From: Halocaridina rubra
Taxonomy: Eukaryota > Arthropoda > Malacostraca > Decapoda > Atyidae
DNA: 64,000 nucleotides
NCBI GenBank assembly: GCA_037179515.1
Contig: JAXCGZ010017012.1
Span: 1 to 64,000 of the forward strand
Direction of reading: 5' to 3'
A model generated the notes under the pieces. That model saw nothing but the letters and a program-made list of their open reading frames with translations. It did no database searches and had not been told where the DNA came from. Shown here piece after piece: positions 34,601 to 56,533 of this stretch; position 1 is the stretch's first letter; each line of letters opens with the position of its first letter. Both the position numbers and the translations under genes were made by a program.

Positions 34601-34724
34601 TTTTGGCCCAAAATGTTGGAATGCATTACCAGAAGATTTAAAAACAATAACTGGCACAACTTTATTTAAAAAGAAACTCAAACAGCATTTATTTACTAAG
34701 CAAAATCAAGCAGCTGTTGATTAA
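31682..34724 (+). pseudogene. LINE-A ORF2: endonuclease and reverse transcriptase, broken
   Basis: 31682-31930 encodes an N-terminal stretch. One T missing from the run at 31927-31930 shifts into the AP-endonuclease-like domain (MNIRSLANNL, GFSETRLDND, FGDWNLDLFK). Further breaks: a frameshift near 32450, after which VTENSASLIDHIW and DITDHFALYS continue; another near 32620; and TAA at 33186. The RT domain at 33189-34379 has NYRPISILPSLSKVFEK, FLDLSKAFDSLDHDIL, RGVPQGSILGPLLFSVYIND and the catalytic YADDTNLL. TAG at 34377 and TAA near 34578 interrupt the tail, which ends CWNALPEDLKTITG ... QAAVD at 34724. Catalytic residues look intact, but the frame is not. Confidence 0.8.
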
Positions 34725-34979
34725 TAATTAATACAGTATTGTGTATCATTAAGTCCAGGTTAAGGTCAGGCTACTGTTTTGTTTTATTATAAGATAAGTA
34801 TGAGATTGCTATATTGGAGCTTTTGTTAACTATTGCCGTCATACTTTACATTATGCGAAATGTATATTAAACTGCCTGCCAAGGAGCTCTTGCTCAGCGG
34901 GCTAGTGCCTCTGAATATAATGTATATATTTATTCATGTATGTATTCTAAATATTTGGCAATAAAATCTATTATAAAAA

Positions 34980-35130
34980 TACTCATAGGAATACTGTAAC
35001 AACTATACAGAAAAAAATATTTTACAAACGGGAAAACATTAATCCATAAGTGAGACAGACATATTCTTAAGTACTGTTGCGTTTCTCTACTTATTCGGCC
35101 TTAAGCTGCAGAAAATATTCATTTAAAAAC

Positions 35131-35185
<55 letters not shown>

Positions 35186-35672
35186 TAATAATAATAATGA
35201 TAATAATAAAAATAATAAAAATGGAAACTTTATCACTCATAAAACCTTATAATTATATGACGCCCTTATAGATTCATTTTCATCTTTGTAGGAATGGCTA
35301 GCATGCATTTTTCAAATGCTATTCATTAAAGAACAAGTTGCATCAAGAGAGGTAATTAGTGCATAACGAGATATCATTCAGAGAATATATGCAAGGGTAA
35401 GCACTTGTAGGACTGACTATCCTTTATTCTACATGGCATACTTAGTTTTTGGAGGAGAAAAAAGGACCTTAGTATAAGCTATTACATTAGATCCACCCCT
35501 GATAATCCATGTATGATGTGATTTCATGTGCCTTCTTGGGATGGATGCGATCTATGGGTGACTGGCCGAAGCTTTGTCATATGAAACAAATAGATGCCAT
35601 GTTGTGCATCATAATATCCCTCTCATATCATTGAAAAATAATATGGGTACATATGAATAATATACTACTTAC
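34980..35672. other. Intron or intergenic stretch with (AAT)29
   Basis: No gene recognised. An (AAT)n tract with few interruptions spans 35131-35219. If the minus-strand RAB3GAP2 gene continues, this belongs to its next intron. Confidence 0.5.
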
Positions 35673-42079
<6,407 letters not shown>

Positions 42080-42129
42080 TTTCTGTAGAAAACGACAAAT
42101 TATCAATATACTGAATTATTATTTACAGG

Positions 42130-46133
<4,004 letters not shown>

Positions 46134-46155
46134 TATATATATATATATATATATA

Positions 46156-47057
46156 CACAATGAATACATTCAGATATGTAAGTCAGGCAAGCAAAAGTAG
46201 AGAACTGGTCTGGATATAAAAATTTGTCACATGCTACATACTTATACTAAATGACACACAGCATAAAATAAGAGAGGATATTTAAAACCAAAATAATATT
46301 AACTCACTCTGCAAGCAGAAGGGCATATAATTTTAAAAACAACAACCAAATATACTGCAAAAGGCATAAAATTAGAAATCAACACAATATATAGCTATAA
46401 TCACCTCCTAAAAACAACCATGTCCTAAATGAACATTAGGTAAGTGACGTATTACAAGTTTGATATTTACAGACTTGATAGAATGTTGGATCTGGTAAAT
46501 ATGAGTAGCCCCAGACCCCAATTAAAGTTAGATAACCCCATAACTTGGTCAATTTACTCTTCTTTACAAGATCTAGAATGCTTAACAGTGCTTGCTTAAA
46601 ATGCTACTCAAATAATCGTGCTTTGTATAAACTAAAGCAAATGACTTACTCACTGTGAATATATCCATATTTCAAATTTCAAAATCATATCATATAAATT
46701 AACTCGAGTTACTGCTGCTCTTCTTGTTTACATCAAGACTAGATAAGCACAGATAATTTAAGTATTAACTTGAGCATAAAGCTGGCAAAAACTTTTCTCA
46801 AAGGGAATTATATTAAGTCCTAATTTATTTTGTATGTACAGTATATTCAATACTGTACTTATCTTTATCGTCAATATCAGTGATCGTTTTGGCATCAGGT
46901 TAAACATTAAGGTAGAAATTAGTATTAAGCACTCCTTGTATATTTGGACTAAATAATTTTTTCTTATATGCTTTGATGTGTTTTGAAGTATTTTGATAAT
47001 TGTCTTTCTCGAAAATAACTACTTTTTGTGTTGGTCCCCCCGTCCCATTCAGAAGTA
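46156..47057. other. Intergenic, no gene seen
   Basis: AT-rich unique sequence without a convincing ORF, splice pair or repeat. Confidence 0.4.
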
Positions 47058-47339
47058 CAGAAGCTCCCATCTTACAAACAACCGAGTTATGAACAAAAAC
47101 CTACCCATTGTCTACCCATGTATTAATGTATTACTGTATAATACAGTATAAAAATTCATTAATAATGTATTCTTTATGCTTTGTGCAGTAGTTAAGTATC
47201 TTTAGCCTAAGTACTGTACAGTACTGCATATGTTGGTACTGTACAGAACTTTTTTTTAAACCTAAACACAACTTACGAACAATTCTACTTACGAACAAAC
47301 TTCTGGAACCTAACTCGTTCGTAAGCTGGGGAGTGTCTG
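47058..47339 (-). mobile_element. MITE, 282 bp, TA duplications
   Basis: Left end TA|CAGAAGCTCCCATCTTAC, right end (reversed) TA|CAGACACTCCCCAGCTTAC, followed by GAACGAGTTAGGTTCCAG. The ends are inverted repeats with TA on both sides, so this is a small Tc1/mariner-type (probably Tigger-like) non-autonomous element. Confidence 0.7.
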
Positions 47340-49180
47340 TAGTCATTCTCAAGAAAAACAAATATGAGAATAATTCAAATCACATCATACCCATCAGAAA
47401 AATAAAGCTTAGCAACTGTGATTAATGTAATAAACATATACCAAATGACTGACTGAGTCATTCAAATGGGCCGACACGAGTAAGTGGTGGTGGGTGACTC
47501 CTAACCATTACATTAAGAAATGAACCTAATCAAACACAACTAACTAAACCTAACTAGTCTACCTAAAAAAAAACTAACCTAACTAACTTAACCAAATTAA
47601 GTTAACCTAACAAATTTGAAGTCTTACATACCCTACCAAGGTGAATTTGGGTATTTATACAGCACCTCATACATTCCATGAAGTGATGGTTTTTAACCAA
47701 AGTAAAACGTTTCCAGGAGTAGGTGACATAAGTTTTAGACATATATGTCAAAGAAATACTATTTTATGAGGTATAAAACGAGTTGTGGTGGAGTGCATAA
47801 AACGAATCCTAAACTATGTCATTCCAAGGCAAGATTTAAAAGTGTCTCTTGAAAGTATAAGTGAGTGCATATCATGACTAGAATTAGCATCTCTCACTCA
47901 ATTACACAAAGTAAAAACAAAAAAATATCAGAATTTATAAATAGTACTTACAATCAACCAAATTAGTATGAAAATAAGTATTAAATCGCCCAATTTTACA
48001 GTTTATTTCACTTTTTTGCATTAGGAAAATACTGTAAATGAAATCTCAAGTTTTACGAATTACAATAACTGATGGGTAGAGGGACACACTGTGGGAGCTG
48101 TATCGCCATTAGGGCATTGACCATCTACATTAAAAATTAAATTCATGATACGCAAATGGTGATTTACGCAAAAGTCTACCTTACTTGCAATTTGGAAGAA
48201 AAAATATATCACCCCATCTTTCATTCCCAATAAGAATTTAAAATTAAAATTTCAGATCATTACCTAAATCACTTTACCATAATACAGCAGCTAAAAATTA
48301 ATAAATAATAGGTTTTTTTTTCCAATGTGTCAAATATTACAATTGTTCTTTAGCGACGAGAATAAAAACAGCTGATTTCGCTGACGTTGAGAAAGAAATT
48401 TGTTATGATCACGTGACATAAGAAAACAAAAATCAAACGAGAAGTGGAATTAAATATATTGAAAAAAAAAATTAATCTGCCTTATTTCCGTGATATAAGT
48501 ATTTATTTATTTATAAATTTTGACAACAATACGCTTCATTTTCTTACTGTATTTGAATTGTCTCTTTTCGTATTTACACAATTTTACAGTAAAATTGATT
48601 ATCGTTCGCGCCAAAACAAACTATTTTATCGTGAGAAACTCTAATTTTTTTGTGGTATATACCATGGAAATGACAGATACTAAGAGGTTACTTATTTACA
48701 GTATGTTTCGAGTAGATAAATGTGTATTTTCACAACCCCAGTTTGGAAAAATATAATTAACTTCAGTATATTGGGTTCCGTTAGGTTAGCTTTTCATCCG
48801 ATGATAACGAGATCTGATAATTTAACTTACCCACTTATACTGTGGGTGACCTTAGCGGAATGGTGTGGGAATTGTGGCAACCTTTTGTCCCCAAAAAGCT
48901 AAGTTTGGCTTTCGGTGAATATGTGCTTTGGCTCGGTCACTCCCTTACAAGGGAGATTATAGCCGTTGTGTATGTATGCACTAGGTATCGGTTACTTTTA
49001 CGAGGTATGATTTCATTTCCTTTACAAGTACATCATGCTTTTCATTTTGTAAAAAAATGTGACGTGTTGCGGGTTTCGTTAAGATTTACACATGATTAGC
49101 ATAAGATAACTGCATGGCAAGTCGGGTGTTGCGTTTAAATCTATGTCGGTAATTAATGGCCCCATGAAAATAGTAAACTG
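47340..49180. other. Intergenic, no gene seen; E-box palindrome at 48409
   Basis: A few 60-85 codon frames (48444-49099) show no known motif. TCACGTGA at 48409-48416 is a perfect USF/TFE-type E-box; with the nearby CTGACGTTGAG it could mark a promoter, but no transcript start can be read. Confidence 0.3.
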
Positions 49181-49186
49181 AGGCTA

Positions 49187-49690
49187 AGGTACTAAGTATG
49201 GTCTCACCCCTTCTATTACAGTACCAACGTCTATCTCTATACTTGAGCCATTTTCCCCTTATGAGGGAAGTGGCTAAGTCAAAGGCGAAATAGTCTTGAC
49301 TAAGTATGGTCTCGCCTCTTCTATTACAGTACCAACATGCTCTCCTTTTATGTAAAATAAAATTTGTAATGGTGCAGTTTTCTTTATATTTTATTACTAG
49401 AACAAATTACTCCTTGCAAAAATTTAAAACTTATAGAACTTGAAAACTGTAAATTCCATCATAAACTCATTTATATACATCTGTCTATATACTTCAGCCA
49501 TTTTCCCCTTGTAAGGGGAGTGGCTGAGTCAAAGGCAAAATAGTCTTGACTCTTTGGGAAGAGAAATTACAGAAAAGGGGATTCCCAGTCCCCTCGCTCC
49601 TGCCCGTTTAGTCGACTTTTACGGCACGCAGGGGAACACTGAGGAAGTATTCTACCCCCCTCACTCAGCGGGTTTTCTATTCATAACCAT
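49187..49690. repeat. Short direct repeats and SINE-like block
   Basis: AAGTATGGTCTCGCCTCTTC occurs at about 49195 and 49303; the CATTTTCCCCTT ... GTGGCTAAGTCAAAGGC block at about 49250 and 49499. 49565-49690 holds ATTCCCAGTCCCCTCGCTCC, GCCCGTTTAGTCGACTTTTA and GGCACGCAGGGGAACACTG, a motif series I associate with a dispersed arthropod repeat. A diverged copy lies at 50060-50235. Confidence 0.5.
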
Positions 49691-50059
49691 ATGTAACCTT
49701 ATACTAAAGTACATTTTGTGATTTTTTTTTTTCTAAGCAGGGGTGTAAAAGTAAACATTTTCCAGGTACAATTATAATCTGGATGCGAATATATTAAGCT
49801 GCTTACAAGAGGGACATTGCTTATTATAAAGTCATATTAAAAGCTTATGGTTTCTGGTTAATCTTGATTAAAATGTAGAGAGCAATATTTTTGTGCTGTA
49901 AATTAAAGAAAAAATTTATTTTGAAAAGAATACTTAGAGAATGCTTGTAATCTGGTGTCAGTTAAGTTGAGGCCCTACCAGACTTTACCTTAATTGCATG
50001 AGCATTGCTGTAATCTGCCTGTAATTATGTTATCTTTATCTCTTTATTTACTAAAATCA

Positions 50060-50235
50060 TAATCCCCCTTTCATGGGGTGACTGAGTCAAAACTAAAAAC
50101 TTGATTATTTGTGGGAGATAGCTATAAAGAAGGGGTTTCCCAGTACTTTTGCTTTGCCAAAATTAGTGAGTGTTATCAACACAGGGGAACACGGAGCAAA
50201 TATTCTTTACCCCTCCCCCAGGAGAAATTGTGTTA
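50060..50235. repeat. Second copy of the SINE-like block
   Basis: CATGGGGTGACTGAGTCAAA, AAGAAGGGGTTTCCCAGTAC and CAGGGGAACACGGAGCAAAT parallel 49510-49670 in the same order and orientation. Confidence 0.5.
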
Positions 50236-50558
50236 CAGTATATCAGGTCATATGTGTATACAATGACATCGTGATATTTCATTTTCAGTCTATATTTCTC
50301 TTTTATGGAAAAAAATTGTATATAGTACTTACATTTAGGCCATACCTTTCCCAAATATAATTTTATGTTAATTTGTGATATTTTGTATGGTACGTATATA
50401 GTGTATGATAGTGTATGTATTTTATGCAATGTGTAATGTTATTTCTGATGCCATATAATATTATGTTATTTATATTTGAGGTGCTGTCGAATAATCAGGT
50501 ATCTGTTTTCAATGCCCTAGATCAAGGGTTGAATATGAAGTGCAAACTCAATACAGTA

Positions 50559-50878
50559 CAGACACTCCCCAACTTACAAACAAGTTAGGTTCCAGAAGTC
50601 TGTTCGTAAGAAGAATTGTTCTTAAGTTATGTTTAGGTAAAAATATTTACTGTACAATACATACATATACAGTACTGTGCAAAACTTATGCTAAAGACAC
50701 TTAAATGCTACATAAAACTTAAAGAATACAGTGTTAATGAATTTTAATATAGTTATAGTAATGTAATAATACAGTACAGTACAGATATACGTACATTAAT
50801 ACTAGGGTAGATGATGAGTAGGGTTTTTTGTATAAGTAAATGTTGTAACTCAGTTGTTCAGAAGTAGGGGAGGTTCCG
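50559..50878 (+). mobile_element. MITE, 320 bp, second copy in opposite orientation
   Basis: Left end TA|CAGACACTCCCCAACTTAC, right end GGGGAGGTTCCG|TA. Same family as 47058-47339 but inverted. The interior is AT-rich. Confidence 0.65.
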
Positions 50879-51317
50879 TATAACCTAATTTGTAGCTCAG
50901 CTGGAAACTGATATTTCCATATTCTTAACCTGCAATAATTAATTGTCATATTTGCACATCTCATTCAGATGAGAGTGATATAGAAATGACTTACCATAGC
51001 CAAAAATAAACACTAAGGACAGACATTTCTCTTAATTTACCTTTCTATTGTATATCAACAAAAGTTAGTAGCAATATCTTTTTATTGCCTTTAACATACA
51101 CTTATCTCTACTTATTTTCAAGTATGTCTATTGGAGATGTATTCTTCGCCATGCTAATACATTGCGATATACTTATCTGGTACAGCACTGTAATTTAGTA
51201 AAAATAATATTTTGTCAATTTTATCTTATTCTAATGCTATCCAAGTAATGTCTTTTTTAGTGCCCTCAGCTTCTGATTCCTTTTTCTTTATTATTGATTG
51301 GTTCATGTTAATTCCAG

Positions 51318-51364
51318 GCCTCGAAAACCAGTGAATTATGCAATGCAGGGAGACTCTGATGATG
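51318..51364 (+). CDS. RAD51AP1: RAD51AP1 exon with the KPVNY motif
   Basis: 47 bp between the acceptor TTAATTCCAG and the donor GATG|GTAAGA; phase 1 nt in, 1 nt out. It encodes PRKPVNYAMQGDSDD. The missing upstream exon would supply the initiator Met and two bases of the previous codon. Confidence 0.85.
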
Positions 51365-54300
51365 GTAAGAAACTACATATTTGGCACTTATGAAATGAGA
51401 GACATAGAAAAGTAGCATTATGACTTAATTTTGTATTGTTGTTTTTTTTTTTCCTTGTATATACTATGATTTGTATGCAGTAATGTTTTTTTAGTTATAT
51501 CATTGTAGTATGGCAATTCTGTTGGAAAAAACAGATTGAATGAAGAAATAATAAATGCTTATTGGGAATGTATAAACACTATTCAATATTTTGAGTAGGT
51601 TTCTGTACTTTTATTATTTTCAGATTTCTCAGAATTTACTCCTCCAGTGAAGAAGAAAAAAGATGATAAGGATAGAAAAAGCAAAAATAATGAAGTGGAG
51701 AATGACTTCAGCAGAAACACTGAGAAAGACAGTTCCAGCCAGTACAGAGAAAAAAGGCATAATAAAGAGAGAAAGGATGATAGAGATAGGTTAAGAATGC
51801 ATGATGAAGTCAGAGAGAGAAATCACATTAAAGAGAGAGACAGGAGGCATCATAAAGAGAGAGACAGGTACAAAAAGGATGACAAAGACAAACGAAAGGA
51901 AAGAGATCATGAATGTAGTGATAAAGAGCGAAGTAAGGATCGCCATAGATACAAAAGCATAGATAGCAGTAAACCTAGCGAAAAGCAAGAAGGCAGTAGC
52001 TCACAAGAGGACACAGATAAAGATATGATTGATGACAAGTGCAATAGAAAATACAAGCAAGAAGACTTAAGGTCCACTGCAATGGATAATACTTTGGCTG
52101 TAGATGATGAGGACTTAGACTTTAAAGGTGGTGTAAGATCTCCGAAATATAATAAAAGCATCTTGACCTCCACACAAATATCCCCTGGTAGAGCAGCCCC
52201 CAAAGCCCGTCTCACAGTCGAGGAGAGAAAGTTCCAGGTAGGCGCAGGTACTTAGCTAAATGTCTATAACTGAAAATTATATTGTTTATGTTTAGGAATT
52301 CATTCTTTTGGATACATATTGTTTATTTTGTCCGACTCTTATCTTCTAATAAAATATTGTATAACTTGAAGACTGTTTTTCATTATCAGCTTATGTATAG
52401 ATCACAGCATCAAAAACTCTTATTTATTTATTGATATCCCATTAATTCTTTGCAAGTCATAGTATTTAAGACCTTAAACATTTACATTCTGTCTTTAGAC
52501 ATTGTATTAATGCTATTTTACCTTCAGTCAGAGTACATATCATTTTTCTATATTTGTTTACTTTCAGAGAGAGCTGGAAGCTGCTCTTGCTATGTCAAAA
52601 CTGGGCACAGCAGGTACTTTATATGAAAGCAAGCGCTCTGAGCCAAATGATAAGGAAGGGCAATCAGATGAGGTTGTAAACAGCTCAGCATATCATGATG
52701 AAGTAAAAAACGAAGTCACATGCAGAATAAATGCAGATAAGGAGACCATCAACAAAGGTACTGAACAAGACAGAGAGGCTACAAAGAATAAGTCTTGCGA
52801 GGAAGAAATGGCTCCATCAGTTGATGAGGCTTTTGTAACTGAAAACAAATTTTCTGCTAAGACAAATATAGTTTCCCATTCAGTTAACATTTACTGAAAA
52901 TTTCCCTCTCGCTGAGGATGAGGATCCAATTCCATCGACTTCTACTGGACTGACTCATAAAAGACAGCGCAAGAAAGTTAATTTCTATGTAGGTGAGGAT
53001 ATTTAAGATATAAAACCTGAAAGTATAGCTGGATGTAGTTAGAGATGTATGAAAATAACAGATTTAAGGCATAAGTAATCCAAAATTTATTCCATTCTTT
53101 CACCCAAATAGTACAATTGACAATAATGTGCTGTAAATTTTTATATTGAAAATTAAAAGCATATTATCAAAGCTAAGTCCTAGAGCAGTTCTATGATAAA
53201 GTCGTAAATCTACTTCAGTTTTTTCTAACAAGATGTCTTTTTCTTTACATGAGTGCTATTTCCTGCTCAGGATAATTGGGTTACTGTAACTGGTACCTAA
53301 GAAATATGTAGCTGGTCTTCACCATATATTGCCTATATAAACAGATATTATATTTTAATTTTTCACATTGTTTTCTTTCTTCCCTCAACTATAAGAGACA
53401 GCTATAATGTCAACTCATTTTACACATTCTTACATTTGTATGCCTCAAAAGTTATACCTAAGCAACCTCCACAGCTAGGCCTCACACAATCAAGCACATT
53501 AATAAAGATTGCGCCTCTCACAACCACATACCCCAACAACACAACATACACTCCTTGAGAGCTCTGTGAGAAAGCCCGGGATTGGCAGTGGCCTTCCTTA
53601 GAGACTCTGGGCTGTTTGGCCAGGCAGCTTAGAGAACAACCAGGCCTTAAGTTACATTAGTTTTCCTTGTCCTTTTATCCATACTTGATGTCATATGTTA
53701 AGGTTTTTTAAAGTGCGTTGCATATCACTTCACACCAGTTATTTTTATTACGGTTATTCTACTCGCCATCATTGTTATTAATGCCTCCCCTTACCAAGGC
53801 CTGGCTACATCAGTCTCTCCATCTCCTTCTTCGCTCATCCATAGAGCACTTACGTGGTAAATTTCCCTAACAGCTATTTAGAGCAATCATTTATTCTTAA
53901 ATTTTTCCATATATCCTTACCACTAGGCTATCTGTTTCATGTACTAATGAAATTTTTTGTGTTTCTATTCATTTCTTTTTCATTTTTCACTTTGAAAATT
54001 ACTAACACCACATTATACTCTCGGACACTTTACAGAAGAGTCCAACACTGCTGCACATTGCTGAGGGGACAGCTGTTCCCTCGGGTTTGGTACATTTCAG
54101 CACAGCCGTTTTTGGCTTGAGTCTCAGCTATGTGGTAGGTATATAGTTGGGCTCTGGGCTTTCAATGCTCCTTACCTCTTCCTTTCTTTAGAGACCTCCA
54201 ACTTTTAAGGGTCTAAGCTTTTTTTTGGTTTAATGTTGTTCATTTTACTTTAGCTAATGCAAATTTTATGCATTTCAGATAGTGATTCAGATAGCTTTGA

Positions 54301-54934
54301 TGGATTTGGAGGGTCTGAGCTTTCAGAAGAAAGTGATTTCTCACCAAGTCCCATTAAGAAAAAAGGGAAATCTGCAAAAGCTACAAATTCCAAGACCAAA
54401 AATGAAAAAGTAATGAAAACAAAATCCGACGCTCAGCCAAAAGAAAAAGTAACAAAAACAAAATCAGATACTGTATCAAATCCTGCTAATATCACAACCA
54501 CTAAGGCTAAAGTAAATTTGACATCAGCCATTAAAGAAAATACATCACCAAACGTACTTCAAGCTCTTGCATCTCCTCCGAGAGGTTCTGCTACTGTTTC
54601 TCCCCCACCTCTGAAAGTTAGCCTTGCGAGTGTTCCTGGCAAAAGCAGCCCTGCTGTTAAACAACGATCGGCAGCTTCGTCTCCCAAAGCTACTAAATCA
54701 TCTCATCGAGCACCTGTTACCTATAAGACTTCGAGTTCTTCGACATCAGGAGCTGGAGCAGCAAGAGCTGGAGTGGGTAAATCACCCTTTCAGAGCCCTG
54801 TGATCCAACCCAATGGTGGAAGTACTCCAAACTATGTTCCCCAATCACCTAACCCAATAAGACGAATAGGTGTAAGGCTAGGACTCTCGAGAATCAATAT
54901 TAAACCCTTGCATCCTGGTATAAAAGGAAAATGA
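51318..54934 (+). CDS. RAD51AP1: RAD51AP1 homologue (first exon not found)
   Basis: Exons 51318-51364, 51624-52237, 52568-52992 (probably split by a small intron) and 54279-54934 join in phase. The N-terminus PRKPVNYAMQGDSDDDFSEF matches the KKPVNY...DSDDDF start of RAD51AP1. EERKFQ/RELEAALAMSK matches its conserved YQRDLEVALALS block. The C-terminus IRRIGVRLGLSRINIKPLHP is the RAD51-binding motif. The vertebrate protein binds RAD51 and DNA and stimulates D-loop formation in homologous recombination in the nucleus. Unusual here is a long charged linker (ERDRRHHKERDRYKKDDKDK and similar, exon 51624-52237) and a Ser/Pro/Ala-rich stretch before the C-terminus. The start codon must lie upstream, in an exon ending with two bases of a codon. 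Confidence 0.85.
51624..52237 (+). CDS. RAD51AP1: RAD51AP1 exon, charged linker
   Basis: Acceptor TTATTTTCAG, donor TTCCAG|GTAGGC; 614 bp, 2 nt in, phase 0 out. Begins (D)FSEFTPPVKKKKDDKDRK, continues with about 100 residues rich in Arg, Asp, Lys and His, then DNTLAVDDEDLDFKGG, and ends ARLTVEERKFQ. Confidence 0.88.
52568..52992 (+). CDS. RAD51AP1: RAD51AP1 exon(s), probable 49-bp intron inside
   Basis: Acceptor TACTTTCAG, donor GTAG|GTGAGG (1 nt out, in phase with the next exon). The first part reads RELEAALAMSKLGTAGTLYE to SVDEAF; the last part LTFTENFPLAEDEDPIPSTS to KKVNFYV, in another frame. A GTAACT...CATTCAG segment, 52835-52883 (49 bp), would restore the frame exactly if spliced out. 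Read straight through, the frame stops at 52897. Confidence 0.7.
52993..54278. other. RAD51AP1 intron, with SINE-like piece
   Basis: 1.29 kb. GAGCTCTGTGAGAAAGCCCG and neighbouring sequence (about 53510-53660) is GC-richer than its surroundings and looks like an inserted repeat. The 88-codon frame at 53854-54120 has no known motif. Confidence 0.4.
54279..54934 (+). CDS. RAD51AP1: RAD51AP1 last exon, RAD51-binding motif
   Basis: Acceptor TATGCATTTCAG; 2 nt in, completing Asp with the previous exon. Encodes SDSDSFDGFGGSELSEESDF, a Lys/Ser/Thr-rich stretch, and NPIRRIGVRLGLSRINIKPL before TGA at 54932-54934. The GLSR...PLHP element is the most conserved part of the family. Confidence 0.9.
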
Positions 54935-55335
54935 ATTTTTTTCTTTTTTCTGAATAGTTATAAACATGATGATCATTAATCGTACCGACCTTAGATTATG
55001 ATCTTGATATTGTTGAAAGTTATCAATCAAATTTGTGACATGAGCCAGCTCAGTGCTGTTCTCTATCACATGAATTAACTAATTGTTTGCTCATTATTGA
55101 AAATTCAGTAATGTGTCCTAGAACAAATGGTGTGACGAATGTTATCAATATTTGAAATAATTTGCCAAATGAAAGAGTAGTATTTCACTATCATATTTAA
55201 TGTTTAGTTCCATTCAAGTCATATGTAAGGAATGCATCTAGATAGAATTTGTAATGGTGCAAAATATTGTGTTGTCTCTACATCATCTTTAGCTTGTGCA
55301 GGGTGATGTATTAATATTTCTTATATGAAGTTGGG

Positions 55336-55341
55336 AATAAA
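55336..55341 (+). terminator. Polyadenylation signal of RAD51AP1
   Basis: AATAAA about 400 bp after the stop codon, followed by a T-rich stretch (TATTTTTTTTTATT). It is the first canonical signal I see in the 3' region. Confidence 0.5.
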
Positions 55342-56321
55342 AACCTTCAACTTAGTTGTTAATTCCAATCAGTATTTTTTTTTATTACTAATATTCCTAA
55401 CACTACTAGTCATGTAGCTGCAAGGGAGAATATCTATATCTCTCACAAATCTGTATTTATTCCGTTTTGTTTGCCTGGTCTTCATACCTGAACACATTCC
55501 ATAGGTTGGCTTTGCATATCTATTGTACCCCATCCCCTTTGCTAAGACTTGCCCCAGCCCTAAAACCTTTTCCCTCTACATCACTTCATAGTGTAACTTT
55601 CTATGTTTTGGATGTCTCTTACTTACTTAGATGTTGAGCCCCTGTATGTAGAAGGGCACTATATCTCTCCGGTTCCAGGACAGCTGCCCATAAGAAAACT
55701 TCTCCCAACAATTGCCCCTGTAGGATAGTTCTCTTCACAACACAACTGCCCCCATAGGACAACTTCCTCAGATATGTGCTTTTATTCAAATATACATTTC
55801 TTAAAATAAAATTACCAATAATGCAAACTCTAATCTAACGTAATCTAAATCTTATTGGACAATTCTCACTGTTAGAGAATTAATTGGGCAGTTGTCCGGA
55901 TACCCATCTTCTGATCTCTTTGAACTCCCTTTACGTCTTCTCTCGATACATTCGTTCTATATATTCCCCACATTATTATCTTAATATTGTGTATTTTATG
56001 TTGTCCAAAAAATGAACAAAGTTTTAAGTCACTCCACCATATATCTGATCCCAAATTCTAATTAATTTCTTTTTAACTTTCATTTCACATTCTATGAAAC
56101 CATTTTCAAAAACTCTTTCACTGATACTTAAAACGTAAAATACCTGTACACAATAACTCAAGCGAATATACATTTTCCAGCTAGTGTGCTGAAGTCATTG
56201 TAATGTCTCTTGCACAAGTTTAAACTTCTAGGAAGTACATTTACCCTGCAGTATTGTAGCTACATTTGTGGAATCATGTAGGAGCAACAACATTTTTATT
56301 CCCTCAATGAAATTATTGGTA
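55342..56321. other. Intergenic, no gene seen
   Basis: No credible ORF or repeat family recognised. Confidence 0.35.
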
Positions 56322-56340
56322 TATATTCAGAGGGTAGTGG

Positions 56341-56533
56341 ATTCGGTATTACGTCACGAACTCCCTTTTCTACTAAGGGCTAGGACGGTTGCCTTCTTAC
56401 GAAGGACTTGTTTTGGCAGATGTAATCGTTAACCTGAGTGTATGCCCTTACTAACCTCAGTCCGTGACGGGGCGCGAACCCTCGACCTGCCGCCTCAGAG
56501 TCGCAGACGCTACCATCTTGCCACGGAGACTAC
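56341..56533 (-). mobile_element. tRNA-derived SINE with 19-bp target duplications
   Basis: ATATATTCAGAGGGTAGTG occurs at 56322-56340 and again at 56534-56552, a perfect 19-bp duplication. Between them the minus strand starts with a tRNA-like head: AGTCTCCGTGGCAAGATGG (A box region), anticodon loop CTCTGAG (CTG, Gln-like) and B box GGGTTCGCGCC, ending CACGGACTGAG. A body of about 110 bp of unknown origin follows, without a poly-A tail. Confidence 0.8.

Larger units (their letters stand above)
30600..34979 (+). mobile_element. LINE-A: nearly full-length non-LTR retrotransposon (CR1/L2-like)
   Basis: Contains a 5' region, an ORF1 with coiled coil and RRM-like domain, an ORF2 with endonuclease and reverse transcriptase, a C-terminal tail and a 3' region ending near TTGGCAATAAAATC. 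Boundaries are approximate, since no target duplication was identified. Several frameshifts and stops make this copy inactive. It is not close to LINE-B, as the RT motifs differ (YADDTNLLLH here, FADDAKIV there). Confidence 0.75.

Noticed and set aside
48444..49099. Cluster of three overlapping 60-85 codon frames as a missing first exon of RAD51AP1
   Set aside because: No frame ends with the needed splice phase and no KPVNY-preceding residues could be recognised.
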